Positions 55,262 to 62,919 of a stretch of DNA of 64,000 bases are shown here, piece by piece. Both the position numbers and the translations under genes were made by a program. The notes beneath the pieces are model-generated. The model saw only the letters and a program-made list of their open reading frames with translations. It did no database searches and was not told the origin of the DNA. How positions within the stretch are numbered: the stretch's first letter is position 1; every line of letters begins with the position of its first letter. Source of the DNA: a virus; IMG/VR virus record IMGVR_UViG_3300031539_000008, positions 1 to 64,000 of that record; one strand, 5' to 3'.

Positions 55262-56218
55262 TCAAATGTTCATCATGCGACGCATGAACGAGCCACGCGT
55301 TGCCTTCTTCGGGGCGCTCGCAGCTCGTTCCTTCGCGGTCTTCTCTACGAGCGCACACGCGGATGCAAGCGCACGCCGGGCTCCCCACGCTGTGTAGCTC
55401 CCAAGAGCCGTCTCGTCTGGGCCGATCACCGTCGCCATCGCCATGCCGTCATGCTCTGCGATGTCTCCGCCTTCGTACGCGCCAAGCGGTTGCACGTCGA
55501 TGGTGTAGCTGCGGCAGGCGAACAAGCCGCCGTTGCCCTTCACGGTACGCATGCGCACGCCAGCGGGAACTGGTGGCTGCGGTGGAACACGTTTGCGGCT
55601 GCGGTGTTTCGCCTGCTCGTGCATCAGGTCGATCACTGCCAGCGCCTCCAGGTGGGGGAACGGCTGGTCCGAGGACCATTCTGCCAACACGGCACCGGGT
55701 CCGTCTTTGATCTGGCGCGCAATCTGGACGTTTGGCCCCTGCACAAGTATATGACGGCCTCTGTACTTGTAGATGGTTCCGTTTTCGTCCTTCTGGACGG
55801 TGAGCGGAGTCTTGTTCTCGCGGAATCCTCCGTAGAGCAGGTCGTCTTCGGCGGCCTCCCCTGGATTCTTTTGGACCTTCTCCCAGAACCCCCACTCGAT
55901 TGTTCCGTCGGGCATCTTTCGCCCGCTGAAGTAGTGATGTGCCGGAGCCGTCTTTTGCAGCCCGGAGGTGATGTGGTCGAAAAGGGTATCAGCCTGGCGC
56001 TGCCAATCGCGCGGAGCCTCCTCGTACCACTCATCCCCGTCTCCACGCGCATCGGCCTCGGTGATGTAGAGATAGACGCTGCCAAGCTGTCCGCGTAGGG
56101 CACGATCTGCGTCCGGGTCAAGATGGCGCAGCGTCCCCATCAGCTCGACGATCGCCTCACCCCGAGGCCCGTCTGGCATCTGGATGAACACGGGTCCGGG
56201 CTTGGCTCGCTTACGCAT
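55262..56218 (-). CDS. Tagged protein (FMRRMMNI)
   Basis: 318 residues. Mixed alpha/beta: HYFSGRKMPDGTIEWGFWEKVQ, YKYRGRHILVQGPN. C-terminus APKKATRGSFMRRMMNI is the tag. No enzymatic motif recognised. Confidence 0.6.
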   Translation of the reverse strand: MRKRAKPGPVFIQMPDGPRGEAIVELMGTLRHLDPDADRALRGQLGSVYLYITEADARGDGDEWYEEAPRDWQRQADTLFDHITSGLQKTAPAHHYFSGRKMPDGTIEWGFWEKVQKNPGEAAEDDLLYGGFRENKTPLTVQKDENGTIYKYRGRHILVQGPNVQIARQIKDGPGAVLAEWSSDQPFPHLEALAVIDLMHEQAKHRSRKRVPPQPPVPAGVRMRTVKGNGGLFACRSYTIDVQPLGAYEGGDIAEHDGMAMATVIGPDETALGSYTAWGARRALASACALVEKTAKERAASAPKKATRGSFMRRMMNI

Positions 56219-56219
56219 T

Positions 56220-56921
56220 TCACATCCTGGTCAGAACACTGGGCAGGCGTCCACGGGATTTGGCGGCTTTCTTGCCGCCGTTGACCTGTGGCTTGGGAGC
56301 ATAGTAGCGCTGTTCCCACTGCTTTGCAGCGCGCTTGGCCGCACTTATGGCGGTCTGCTCGCTGCGGTAGGGCTTGGAGGACGTGGCGGCGAGCTTGCTC
56401 TTTCGGTTGTCTTGCACCCAGAAGTGCCAGACGGTTCCGTCTCCGTCGACAGTGATGGAGAAGTCTTGCTCCGCCTCTGGATTGCGTCGTCTTCCAAGTC
56501 CACGCACAGACCAGTAGATCGGGTATCGGGCTCGTGAGTCGGCCCTGATGCGTCCACAGACTCGTGCAGCCCGGACAGAATCTCCGTGCCGCTTCGTTTG
56601 GTCGTCCACACACTGGTACCAGGGATAGGTGCCTGGCCCGCGTCGAGCCTTGTCTACCTTGCGACGTGCGGGGATGGTTTTCTGCTTCCTGGCCAGCTCG
56701 CCCGCAGCGCGCTGCAAGGTCTCTGACATGGCGAAGTCACCCGCGTTTTCCGCCTCGTAGATCAGGTCCGAAAGCCGGTCATGGTAGGCGACATAGCTCT
56801 CACCTTTCTTTCTGCGCGGGACGGCGGGACCACGTGGAATCAGCGCGGTTATTCGGCGCCTGGCAACCTTCTTGGTCGCCTTCTTTCTGCCCTTGCTAAC
56901 CTTTTTCTTGGATCGGGCCAC
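56220..56921 (-). CDS. Basic protein with RGLGRRRNP motif
   Basis: 233 residues from GTG 56921. Lys/Arg-rich N-terminus (SKKKVSKGRKKATKKVARRR), helical middle, CVDDQTKRHGDSVRAARVCGRIRA, then SVRGLGRRRNP and a beta domain ITVDGDGTVWHFWVQDNRKSK. Ends RLPSVLTRM, possibly a degenerate tag. Confidence 0.55.
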   Translation of the reverse strand: MARSKKKVSKGRKKATKKVARRRITALIPRGPAVPRRKKGESYVAYHDRLSDLIYEAENAGDFAMSETLQRAAGELARKQKTIPARRKVDKARRGPGTYPWYQCVDDQTKRHGDSVRAARVCGRIRADSRARYPIYWSVRGLGRRRNPEAEQDFSITVDGDGTVWHFWVQDNRKSKLAATSSKPYRSEQTAISAAKRAAKQWEQRYYAPKPQVNGGKKAAKSRGRLPSVLTRM

Positions 56922-56922
56922 G

Positions 56923-57546
56923 CTACCCCTTCGGCCACTGTGATGGTGGAAGGGATAACTTCTCCTCCGCATCGAGAGACGCCCAGTTGGTACGATCGAA
57001 CTCCTTGGCCATCTTGCTCAGCCAGGCGATGGCCGAACTCAGCGTCTTGGAGTCTCTTCGGGCCAGATATTCTCCCTCCGCCAAGATGATCGCCTCGTAG
57101 TGCTTGCTTCCCCACCGGTAGACGATCAGCTTGAACGGCCCCGTTGAGGCAGCGTAGTCCTGCTCGTAGACGTTCTCTGGGCTACCGTGGCGATCGGCCA
57201 AGCTACGGTAGTAGTCGTACGCGGCCCCCTGAACCCCCTTGGACCCAGTGCCCCACATCAGGCGGTGGATGGATTCCTCGGTCTCCGTGCCTTCTGGATC
57301 GAGATGCTCGTTGCCTTGCACAAGGTCGTCAGCCCACTCGGTGTTGCCGACGTACAGGTAGTACCTACGATCCCAGGGGAACAGATGCTCTCCGGGCCCG
57401 GAAGTTTGCGTCGGCTCTCCGCGCTCGATCTGGTACTTCCAGTCTGGGAAGCCAGGCACCCTGAATGAGCTGCGGTCCTTCTTCTGGCGAAGACCAATCG
57501 CCATCGCACCAACGATGGCCATGCCCCAGATCAGTGGAAGTGGCAT
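56923..57546 (-). CDS. Membrane-anchored hypothetical protein
   Basis: 207 residues. MPLPLIWGMAIVGAMAIGLRQKK is an N-terminal anchor; the rest is soluble alpha/beta (YKLIVYRWGSKHYEAIILAEGEYLA type). Shares the short-anchor plan with genes 1777, 45636, 61696 and 62920. Confidence 0.6.
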   Translation of the reverse strand: MPLPLIWGMAIVGAMAIGLRQKKDRSSFRVPGFPDWKYQIERGEPTQTSGPGEHLFPWDRRYYLYVGNTEWADDLVQGNEHLDPEGTETEESIHRLMWGTGSKGVQGAAYDYYRSLADRHGSPENVYEQDYAASTGPFKLIVYRWGSKHYEAIILAEGEYLARRDSKTLSSAIAWLSKMAKEFDRTNWASLDAEEKLSLPPSQWPKG

Positions 57547-57902
57547 CAGTCCTCCATGTCCTCGACCATCTCCTCGATGACCGTACGCTTGACAACGGGC
57601 GGCTTGGGTGCCAACGCCGGAACCGCTATCGTTCCGGCACCAGTCGTCGCGTTGAGCATGAGGCGCTGCGCAGCCTCCCCGGTCACAACGACCCCTTCGG
57701 CCTCGTTCTTCTTCTTGAACATGCGCTCCAGGACGCGGATGGCGAAGAATCCACCCGTCGCCGTGGCGGCGCCCATGAGGGCTCCGGCCCAGAAGGAGCT
57801 GCGGTCTCGCGATGTCTTGGCTGCGGTCTCACCTACACCGCGCGCCTGTCTCCGTTCTTCACGGCGCTTGCGCTGTTCTGGAGTGGAGTAGAGCGATGCC
57901 AT
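57546..57902 (-). CDS. Membrane protein with RGVGE motif
   Basis: 118 residues. Basic N-terminus RKRREERRQARGVGETAAK, helix FWAGALMGAATATGGFFAI, then a Val/Pro-rich acidic tail. Another instance of basic-RGVG-helix order. Confidence 0.55.
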   Translation of the reverse strand: MASLYSTPEQRKRREERRQARGVGETAAKTSRDRSSFWAGALMGAATATGGFFAIRVLERMFKKKNEAEGVVVTGEAAQRLMLNATTGAGTIAVPALAPKPPVVKRTVIEEMVEDMED

Positions 57903-57911
57903 GGTCCTCGC

Positions 57912-58112
57912 CTATTCTGGGTCCCGCCCGAGTAGACCTCGGCCGATTTCTCGGCGCTCTTGGATGCGGTTGATCATGTCCCTGCCGACACCTGATGGGC
58001 TCGCCAGGCGCTTCTGGATCTCCTCAGTGGATAGCCCTTGGTCAACCCACTTGAGGATCTGGTTCACGAGTTCCAGTGCAGGATACACGATGGGGGCGAG
58101 TGGGGTGGTCAT
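57912..58112 (-). CDS. Small helical protein
   Basis: 66 residues. LELVNQILKWVDQGLSTEEIQKRLASPSGVG suggests a small helix-turn-helix. ATG overlaps the preceding stop. Confidence 0.5.
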   Translation of the reverse strand: MTTPLAPIVYPALELVNQILKWVDQGLSTEEIQKRLASPSGVGRDMINRIQERREIGRGLLGRDPE

Positions 58113-59215
58113 GCGGCTTCCTTTGCAGTCTTTGCGAGGCAGAACGCCAGGTTGGTCTCGATGCGCGGTCGCTGCAAGGCAGGGAGGCCATCGTTGGCCA
58201 GGAGTGCCTCGTTGGCCTGCCGTGCTTCCGCGTACCTACCGACCCAATATGCGGAAATCGCGTAGGCGTCCAACGCCATCCAGGTGTAGGCGGCATCCTC
58301 GACGTACAGGAGGTCTCGCTTCGGATAGGGGAGGTCGCGTGCAGCGCAGGCGTACACGTGTGCCATCGCGTATGCCTTGCTTTGTCGACACAGGGCAGAG
58401 AGTGCGACGAGCGGTTCTGACCGCTGCGGATTAGAGCGGTAAGCGGACAGGTATGAGGCGGCGACCACTTCATCCGTCGCTCCCGACCGGGCCTGGAGGA
58501 CGCCGATCTGGTAGAGCGAGAACCACACCTCCTCGTACCATCCTACCATTTCGGCGCGCCTCCGATACCAGACGATGGCGCTTTCCAAGTCGCCGATGTC
58601 ACGGTAGCTCTGCGCGAGATAGAACGTCGCCCGACTGTTTAGCGGATTTTCCTCAAGCTCGGCATGAAAATTGGAGATGTCGGCCTGATACTTCCTTTTT
58701 GGATCCGCGCTCCGTCGGCGCGCTCCGTCGGACGGATGGCTGATTCTGATGCCGTCGATGTTTTCGCTACGAAATCCCTCGCGGCAGTTCAGCGCGCTGT
58801 GGCTTTTCGACCGGTAGAACCATGGCTTATCCGCTCGGATGAGGGTCGGCATCCTCCATGAACTTCCGCTCATGGTGATCCTGGCGAAGTACGCGTCCTC
58901 TGAGAGGTCAGGCAGCGCGAAGCCATCGTCGATCTCCCAGACGTAGGCGGCGTCTGAGAACAGCAGAAAGTCAGCGTGCGGTCTGGCCAGCTCCAGGGCC
59001 TCAGTACGGTTGGACCCGAAGTCGCGCCATGGGCGCTCGTGCAGCTCGCCGGGAATGTGCCCCAGGATGGCCTGGATCTTCTCCTTCGTGTCGTCCGTGG
59101 AGCCCGTGTCCACGATGCACCAGGAGTCGATGAGGTGCTTGATGGGCCCAAGGCAGCGCTCGATGACAGCGCCCTCGTCCTTCACGATCATGTTTAGGCA
59201 GATCGTCGTCCTCAT
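58109..59215 (-). CDS. GT2-like glycosyltransferase with TPR-like repeats
   Basis: 368 residues. Residues 1-95 are GT-A family 2: TICLNMIVKDEGAVIERCLG, IVDTGSTDDTKEKI, then FGSNRTEALELA. In the position of the D-x-D metal site it reads FSDAAYVWEID, so the classical second Asp is missing. Residues 175-360 are helical repeats (LNSRATFYLAQSYRDIGDLESAI) of TPR type, as in bacterial TPR-glycosyltransferases. Neighbouring collagen-like fibre and methyltransferase suggest it decorates virion glycans. Confidence 0.75.
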   Translation of the reverse strand: MRTTICLNMIVKDEGAVIERCLGPIKHLIDSWCIVDTGSTDDTKEKIQAILGHIPGELHERPWRDFGSNRTEALELARPHADFLLFSDAAYVWEIDDGFALPDLSEDAYFARITMSGSSWRMPTLIRADKPWFYRSKSHSALNCREGFRSENIDGIRISHPSDGARRRSADPKRKYQADISNFHAELEENPLNSRATFYLAQSYRDIGDLESAIVWYRRRAEMVGWYEEVWFSLYQIGVLQARSGATDEVVAASYLSAYRSNPQRSEPLVALSALCRQSKAYAMAHVYACAARDLPYPKRDLLYVEDAAYTWMALDAYAISAYWVGRYAEARQANEALLANDGLPALQRPRIETNLAFCLAKTAKEAA

Positions 59216-59814
59216 GTCCTGCCCACTCCAATCCAGTATCCGTACTGGGTCTGCAACCGTCTCACCCAAATGACCGTGAGTTCCTGGAAGCATGGTTGGT
59301 ACCACCTGGCTGCGTCTGAATACCCAGAGAAATAGCGCACGTGTGCGGGGTCGTCAAAGTTGGGGACCGAGAAGATAACCAGCTTCCCACTTGGGATTCG
59401 ACGGATGAACCCTTGGTCGTCGTCGATGTGCTCAAATACCTCGGTGGCGATCACGGTATCGAAATCCCGGTCGAATACTTCACCGTCGCGCATGTCTGCG
59501 ACGGCAAACGCCTCGGCTGGAATCTTTCCGGCATTCTTCCGACGTGCGATTTCGATTGCCTTCGGGGAAAAGTCGATTCCCGCGTAGGCGATCTTCGGCA
59601 AGTGTTGATTCAGGCAGCCCGCGAGCTGCCCAGGCCCGCATCCTATCTCGTAGATGGAGCTGGCGTTGTTAGCCGCCAACACATCCACAATTCGCATCCA
59701 TACTGGGAGGTAGGGCGAGCCCTGCCACGGGTGCGAGTACCAGGAACTCTGTTCGTACATCCGGTCGTAGTACGAGTCGTCGAGCGCCTGGCTAGCCGTC
59801 CCTGCCTTCGGCAT
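59212..59814 (-). CDS. Class I SAM-dependent methyltransferase
   Basis: 200 residues from ATG 59814. IYEIGCGPGQLAGCL is motif I, YAGIDFSPKAIEIAR motif II, FAVADMRDG and FDTVIATEVFEHID the next strands. Same family as sugar or small-molecule methyltransferases found with glycosyltransferases. Stop overlaps the glycosyltransferase start (ATGA), so the two are probably one pathway. Confidence 0.75.
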   Translation of the reverse strand: MPKAGTASQALDDSYYDRMYEQSSWYSHPWQGSPYLPVWMRIVDVLAANNASSIYEIGCGPGQLAGCLNQHLPKIAYAGIDFSPKAIEIARRKNAGKIPAEAFAVADMRDGEVFDRDFDTVIATEVFEHIDDDQGFIRRIPSGKLVIFSVPNFDDPAHVRYFSGYSDAARWYQPCFQELTVIWVRRLQTQYGYWIGVGRT

Positions 59815-59821
59815 CGGTGAG

Positions 59822-60781
59822 CTACAACTCCCAGAGACCGGTTGCGCGCCACTGAAGGGTTGACCCTGTGATTCCGGATCCGACGCCTGGACGAACCTGG
59901 AGGCCGAGCAGATCTCCAACCCCGAAAATCGCGGAGATAGGTGAGAATGCGAACAACACGGGCACGCCCTCAACCATGGGGAAGGGTCCGCTCGTGGAGA
60001 TCACCAGTAGCGGAGGAACGGCCACCGGCAAGTGCGCGAACGCACCTGGCTGCACAGGGGCCACGTTTGGTGGGACGAGATCGAGCAGGTCAATGCTGAC
60101 TCCGCTGAAGCTCCCGGCACCAGGGAGATTTTGCGCGAAGGACATGATGACGGCAACAAGGCGTCCAGCGCGATCGGGGATCCACTCCCAGATCGGCCCT
60201 GGCGGCGCAGTGGGCAGCGCTCCTGGGACCCCCAAGTTCCAGTCCGTGCCGAAGGTGAGGCGGAACGGGTCGGGGATTCCTTCTCCGGCCGCGTCGTTGG
60301 AGTTGGTGTGATGCGTGCGGTGCTCTTGGATAATCGGCCCGGTTGGCCCTGTTGGTCCGACACCGCCAGTGCTGCCAGCAGGCCCTGTTGGTCCGACACC
60401 GCCAGTGCTGCCAGCAGGCCCTGTTGGTCCGACACCGCCAGTGCTGCCAGCAGGCCCTGTTGGGCCGACACCGCCAGTGCTGCCAGCAGGCCCTGTTGGG
60501 CCGGTGACCCCTGTTCCGGTTGGTCCCGTTGGTCCCGCGACGCCGGTGCTGCCAGCAGGCCCTGTTGGGCCGGTTGGTCCGACGGGACCAGGACCTGTTG
60601 GTCCGGTCGGACCAACGCTGCCTGTTCCGCCGGTTCCGCCGGTCGGGCCTGTTGGTCCTGTTCCGCCGGTGACGCCCATGGGTCCGGTTGGTCCCTCTGG
60701 TCCGGTTGGTCCGGTTCCGCCGGTATCAACCCACTGCTTCCACGGAGGGCCACCACCAAATCCTTTGACTCTTTGTACCAT
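59822..60781 (-). CDS. Collagen-like fibre with [10 protein letters not shown] start
   Basis: 319 residues. [17 protein letters not shown] is the shared attachment module; residues 20-150 are Gly-x-y collagen repeats ([12 protein letters not shown] units); residues 160-319 are a beta-rich head ([18 protein letters not shown]). A trimeric collagen-like stalk with a distal receptor-binding head is likely. AAGGA precedes the ATG by four nt. First gene of a fibre/methyltransferase/glycosyltransferase unit. Confidence 0.8.
   Translation of the reverse strand: MVQRVKGFGGGPPWKQWVDTGGTGPTGPEGPTGPMGVTGGTGPTGPTGGTGGTGSVGPTGPTGPGPVGPTGPTGPAGSTGVAGPTGPTGTGVTGPTGPAGSTGGVGPTGPAGSTGGVGPTGPAGSTGGVGPTGPAGSTGGVGPTGPTGPIIQEHRTHHTNSNDAAGEGIPDPFRLTFGTDWNLGVPGALPTAPPGPIWEWIPDRAGRLVAVIMSFAQNLPGAGSFSGVSIDLLDLVPPNVAPVQPGAFAHLPVAVPPLLVISTSGPFPMVEGVPVLFAFSPISAIFGVGDLLGLQVRPGVGSGITGSTLQWRATGLWEL
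60345..60488. repeat. Four tandem 36-bp units in collagen-like gene
   Basis: Four near-exact 36-bp units encoding twelve collagen-like residues each. Length variation by recombination is expected. Confidence 0.9.
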
Positions 60782-60805
60782 CGTCCTTGCGCCTCTCGTG
60801 GCGAG

Positions 60806-61177
60806 CTAGGGAACACCCTTGACTCGCGCGAAATACTGCCCCGCTTCCGGCGGCAGGTCGTCGACTATTTTCTGAACCTCACGCATCAGCTCGGCGAAAT
60901 CCGGGTCCTTCCCAGTGGCGCGTGCCAGCCAGTACGTCCGCAGCAAAGCCACCGCGGACTGGACCGCTTCGGCCACCTTCGCGTCCGCGTCGTAGGTTGA
61001 GCCAAAACACTCCTCCATTTCGGGGGTCTTAGGCTCGTATCGGCTCTCGCACCTTTCCGCTTCAGATCGGTAGTAGCCGTCCCACGTCGTTTCGGCCGCT
61101 CGCAAGCCCTCTTCCGTGTAGACCACGGCCTTGTTGGCGGAATGAGCGCATCCCATGGTCAGCAAGATGCTGACCAT
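60806..61177 (-). CDS. Small lipoprotein
   Basis: 123 residues from ATG 61177: MVSILLTMGCAHSANK has a lipobox (LTMGC). The mature part is helical with two Cys (RCESRYE, EECFGS). TACAGT lies five nt before this ATG, which favours it over ATG 61210. It could be a u-spanin-type or envelope lipoprotein; a spanin role is a guess. Confidence 0.55.
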   Translation of the reverse strand: MVSILLTMGCAHSANKAVVYTEEGLRAAETTWDGYYRSEAERCESRYEPKTPEMEECFGSTYDADAKVAEAVQSAVALLRTYWLARATGKDPDFAELMREVQKIVDDLPPEAGQYFARVKGVP

Positions 61178-61182
61178 GGCGC

Positions 61183-61188
61183 ACTGTA
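61183..61188 (-). promoter_or_regulatory. -10 box TACAGT of lipoprotein gene
   Basis: Minus-strand TACAGT five nt before the ATG at 61177; no ribosome site in between. Confidence 0.35.
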
Positions 61189-61226
61189 ACCGTGTGGTGC
61201 ACCAACTCATGGCAGCGCGGACCGGA

Positions 61227-61409
61227 TTAGGACGATGGACAGTTCAGCTTCCACTGCTGACCGCCGCCCCAACCTTGGAGCCGGCTTTCGCCCGACTGCG
61301 TGTGCATCTTCCACTGGCGACCCGCGCCCCATCCGGCGGTGGGCACCGTGGCGAGCGGCGTGCACAGCACCTTGTATGTGCTTGATCCGAAACCTTTTGC
61401 GATTGGCAT
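61227..61409 (-). CDS. Tiny protein of three WK repeats
   Basis: 60 residues made of three units: KGFGSSTYKVLC, AGWGAGRQWKMH and QGWGGGQQWKLNC. These match the WK module at the start of fibre proteins. Perhaps a docking or trimer-binding adaptor. Confidence 0.6.
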   Translation of the reverse strand: MPIAKGFGSSTYKVLCTPLATVPTAGWGAGRQWKMHTQSGESRLQGWGGGQQWKLNCPSS

Positions 61410-61460
61410 TTGGGAGTTCTCCTCGCTTGAGTCTACGCGGCCAGGCGCCGCGGGTACAGG

Positions 61461-61658
61461 CTAGTCCTGACCTCCGCAAAAGAGCTTCCACTGCGGTCCG
61501 CCGCCGATTCCCTGAAGTCGGTTACTTGGTCCGCCGCCGATGTGAAACATCTTCCATGGCCTACCCGCGCCCCACCCTCGGGCTCTCACGCCGAGGCTGT
61601 CGTCGCAGTACGTCTTCCAGGTTCCGGGTCCCCATCCTTGTACGATGATCAGCGCCAT
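61461..61658 (-). CDS. Tiny protein of three WK repeats
   Basis: 65 residues made of three units: QGWGPGTWKTYC, RGWGAGRPWKMF and QGIGGGPQWKLFC. Ribosome site AAGGA. Paralogue of 61227; both end in a Cys-bearing unit. Confidence 0.6.
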   Translation of the reverse strand: MALIIVQGWGPGTWKTYCDDSLGVRARGWGAGRPWKMFHIGGGPSNRLQGIGGGPQWKLFCGGQD

Positions 61659-61695
61659 GGTCCTTGCTTCCTTTTCTCGGGTTGGTGATTGAAGT

Positions 61696-62496
61696 CTACG
61701 CGGCCTCGCTGTTGTCGTACAGCCAGTCGAGCAAATGGGTTGCGCCGGGGTAGTCGCCCTCTTCTGCGCGTTCCCACATGAAGTCCGGGTCGGTGCCCGT
61801 CTCGGCGAGGGCGCGGTCGAACCGCTCACGTGTCCCTGGGGATCGCTCATGCTCCTCGTTGTAGTCGTCGATGAGCGAGGACGCGGCCATGCCACGACGC
61901 ACTGCCAGCCAGTTCTGATGCACAGGCGGCATCGCCTTGAACACGGGATTGCGGATCACTCGCTTCACGAAGTCGGCCAGCATCACCACCGACTCCAGCG
62001 GCTCAAACACGAGATGAGGAGACTGATCGGCGAACGGTCCGTGCACCCCTCCCGCCGAGAGACCGGTAGCCGGAAGGAAGCCGAACCATCCACCTGATCC
62101 GAAACACCAGTAGCGCCAGTCGTATGGGTTGTCGCCGTAATAGCCGCGACCGACGGCGCCCTTCCACAAGTTGCATGCCGCCTTGGCCTCGTTGTCAGCG
62201 CCCTTGGTCCCGGTGCGCAGCTTCACGTTGGGCGGCATCGCGCCGTAGTCGATTCCAAGTCCGACTAGATTCTTTCCTCCAGATTCCGTGTATGCCACGG
62301 CGGGCGCGAAGGCTGAAAAGCCGGGAAGGGCACCTGTGGCCTCGACCCATTCGGCCCAGGCCTGCGCATCTTTGAGCCCCCCGCTCAAAGATGCAGTAGA
62401 CACCTTACTCTTGCTGCCGCGGCGGCGCCCTCCCCCTGCAAAGAGCAGGGCGGCGCCGCCGAGAAGCAGGAGTGGCATGGCGCTAGCCACTGTCAC
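61696..62496 (-). CDS. Membrane-anchored lysozyme-like protein
   Basis: 266 residues. N-terminal anchor MPLLLLGGAALLFAGGGRRRG, then AYTESGGKNLVGLG with E71 in the place of the catalytic Glu of lysozyme/transglycosylase (SLT) domains, and later GSGGWFGFLPATGLSAGG. Probably opens the peptidoglycan during entry. The fold call rests on the TESGGKN block. Confidence 0.6.
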   Translation of the reverse strand: MTVASAMPLLLLGGAALLFAGGGRRRGSKSKVSTASLSGGLKDAQAWAEWVEATGALPGFSAFAPAVAYTESGGKNLVGLGIDYGAMPPNVKLRTGTKGADNEAKAACNLWKGAVGRGYYGDNPYDWRYWCFGSGGWFGFLPATGLSAGGVHGPFADQSPHLVFEPLESVVMLADFVKRVIRNPVFKAMPPVHQNWLAVRRGMAASSLIDDYNEEHERSPGTRERFDRALAETGTDPDFMWERAEEGDYPGATHLLDWLYDNSEAA

Positions 62497-62866
62497 CCTC
62501 GGAGGCGGGCGTTGTCTTGCGCTTGCGCTTCTTTCCCCGGAAGCTGGCGCGTTGCAGGCCGCCTAGCAGTCCCTGGACTGCGCGGCCGGCGAAGGCCGCC
62601 ACGAGATCGTCGGGGTCCTCGTACTCATCGTCTCCGTCTCCGTCTCCGTCGTCATCCTCATCGGCCTCAGCGCGGCGAGATGTCTTCGTCTTCGTCTTCG
62701 TCTTCGGTCCCGGCTCGACTTCCATGGTCGGTATGTTCGGGTCGCTGGCGAGGCCCTTGACTGTCTCCCACAGCTCCTCCGCGGAGGAGCATATGTGGAC
62801 ATCCCCACCTGGGTCAGTCACGACCATGGTTTCGCCGTTTTTGGATTGGCGGATGTCGATCAGCAT
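62483..62866 (-). CDS. Acidic/basic linker protein
   Basis: 127 residues. TMVVTDPGGDVHICSSAEELWE small domain, KTKTKTKTSRR, then acidic run EDDDGDGDGDDEYED and a basic end. No family recognised. Confidence 0.5.
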   Translation of the reverse strand: MLIDIRQSKNGETMVVTDPGGDVHICSSAEELWETVKGLASDPNIPTMEVEPGPKTKTKTKTSRRAEADEDDDGDGDGDDEYEDPDDLVAAFAGRAVQGLLGGLQRASFRGKKRKRKTTPASEGDSG

Positions 62867-62919
62867 CGGACACCCCCGATTCGATTGGCGTTGTCGAGTA
62901 GCATGGCCGGGATTCTACC

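Noticed and set aside
60345-60488. Regular 36-bp repeats as a CRISPR array
   Set aside because: No unique spacers; the units are contiguous and code for collagen-like Gly-x-y.
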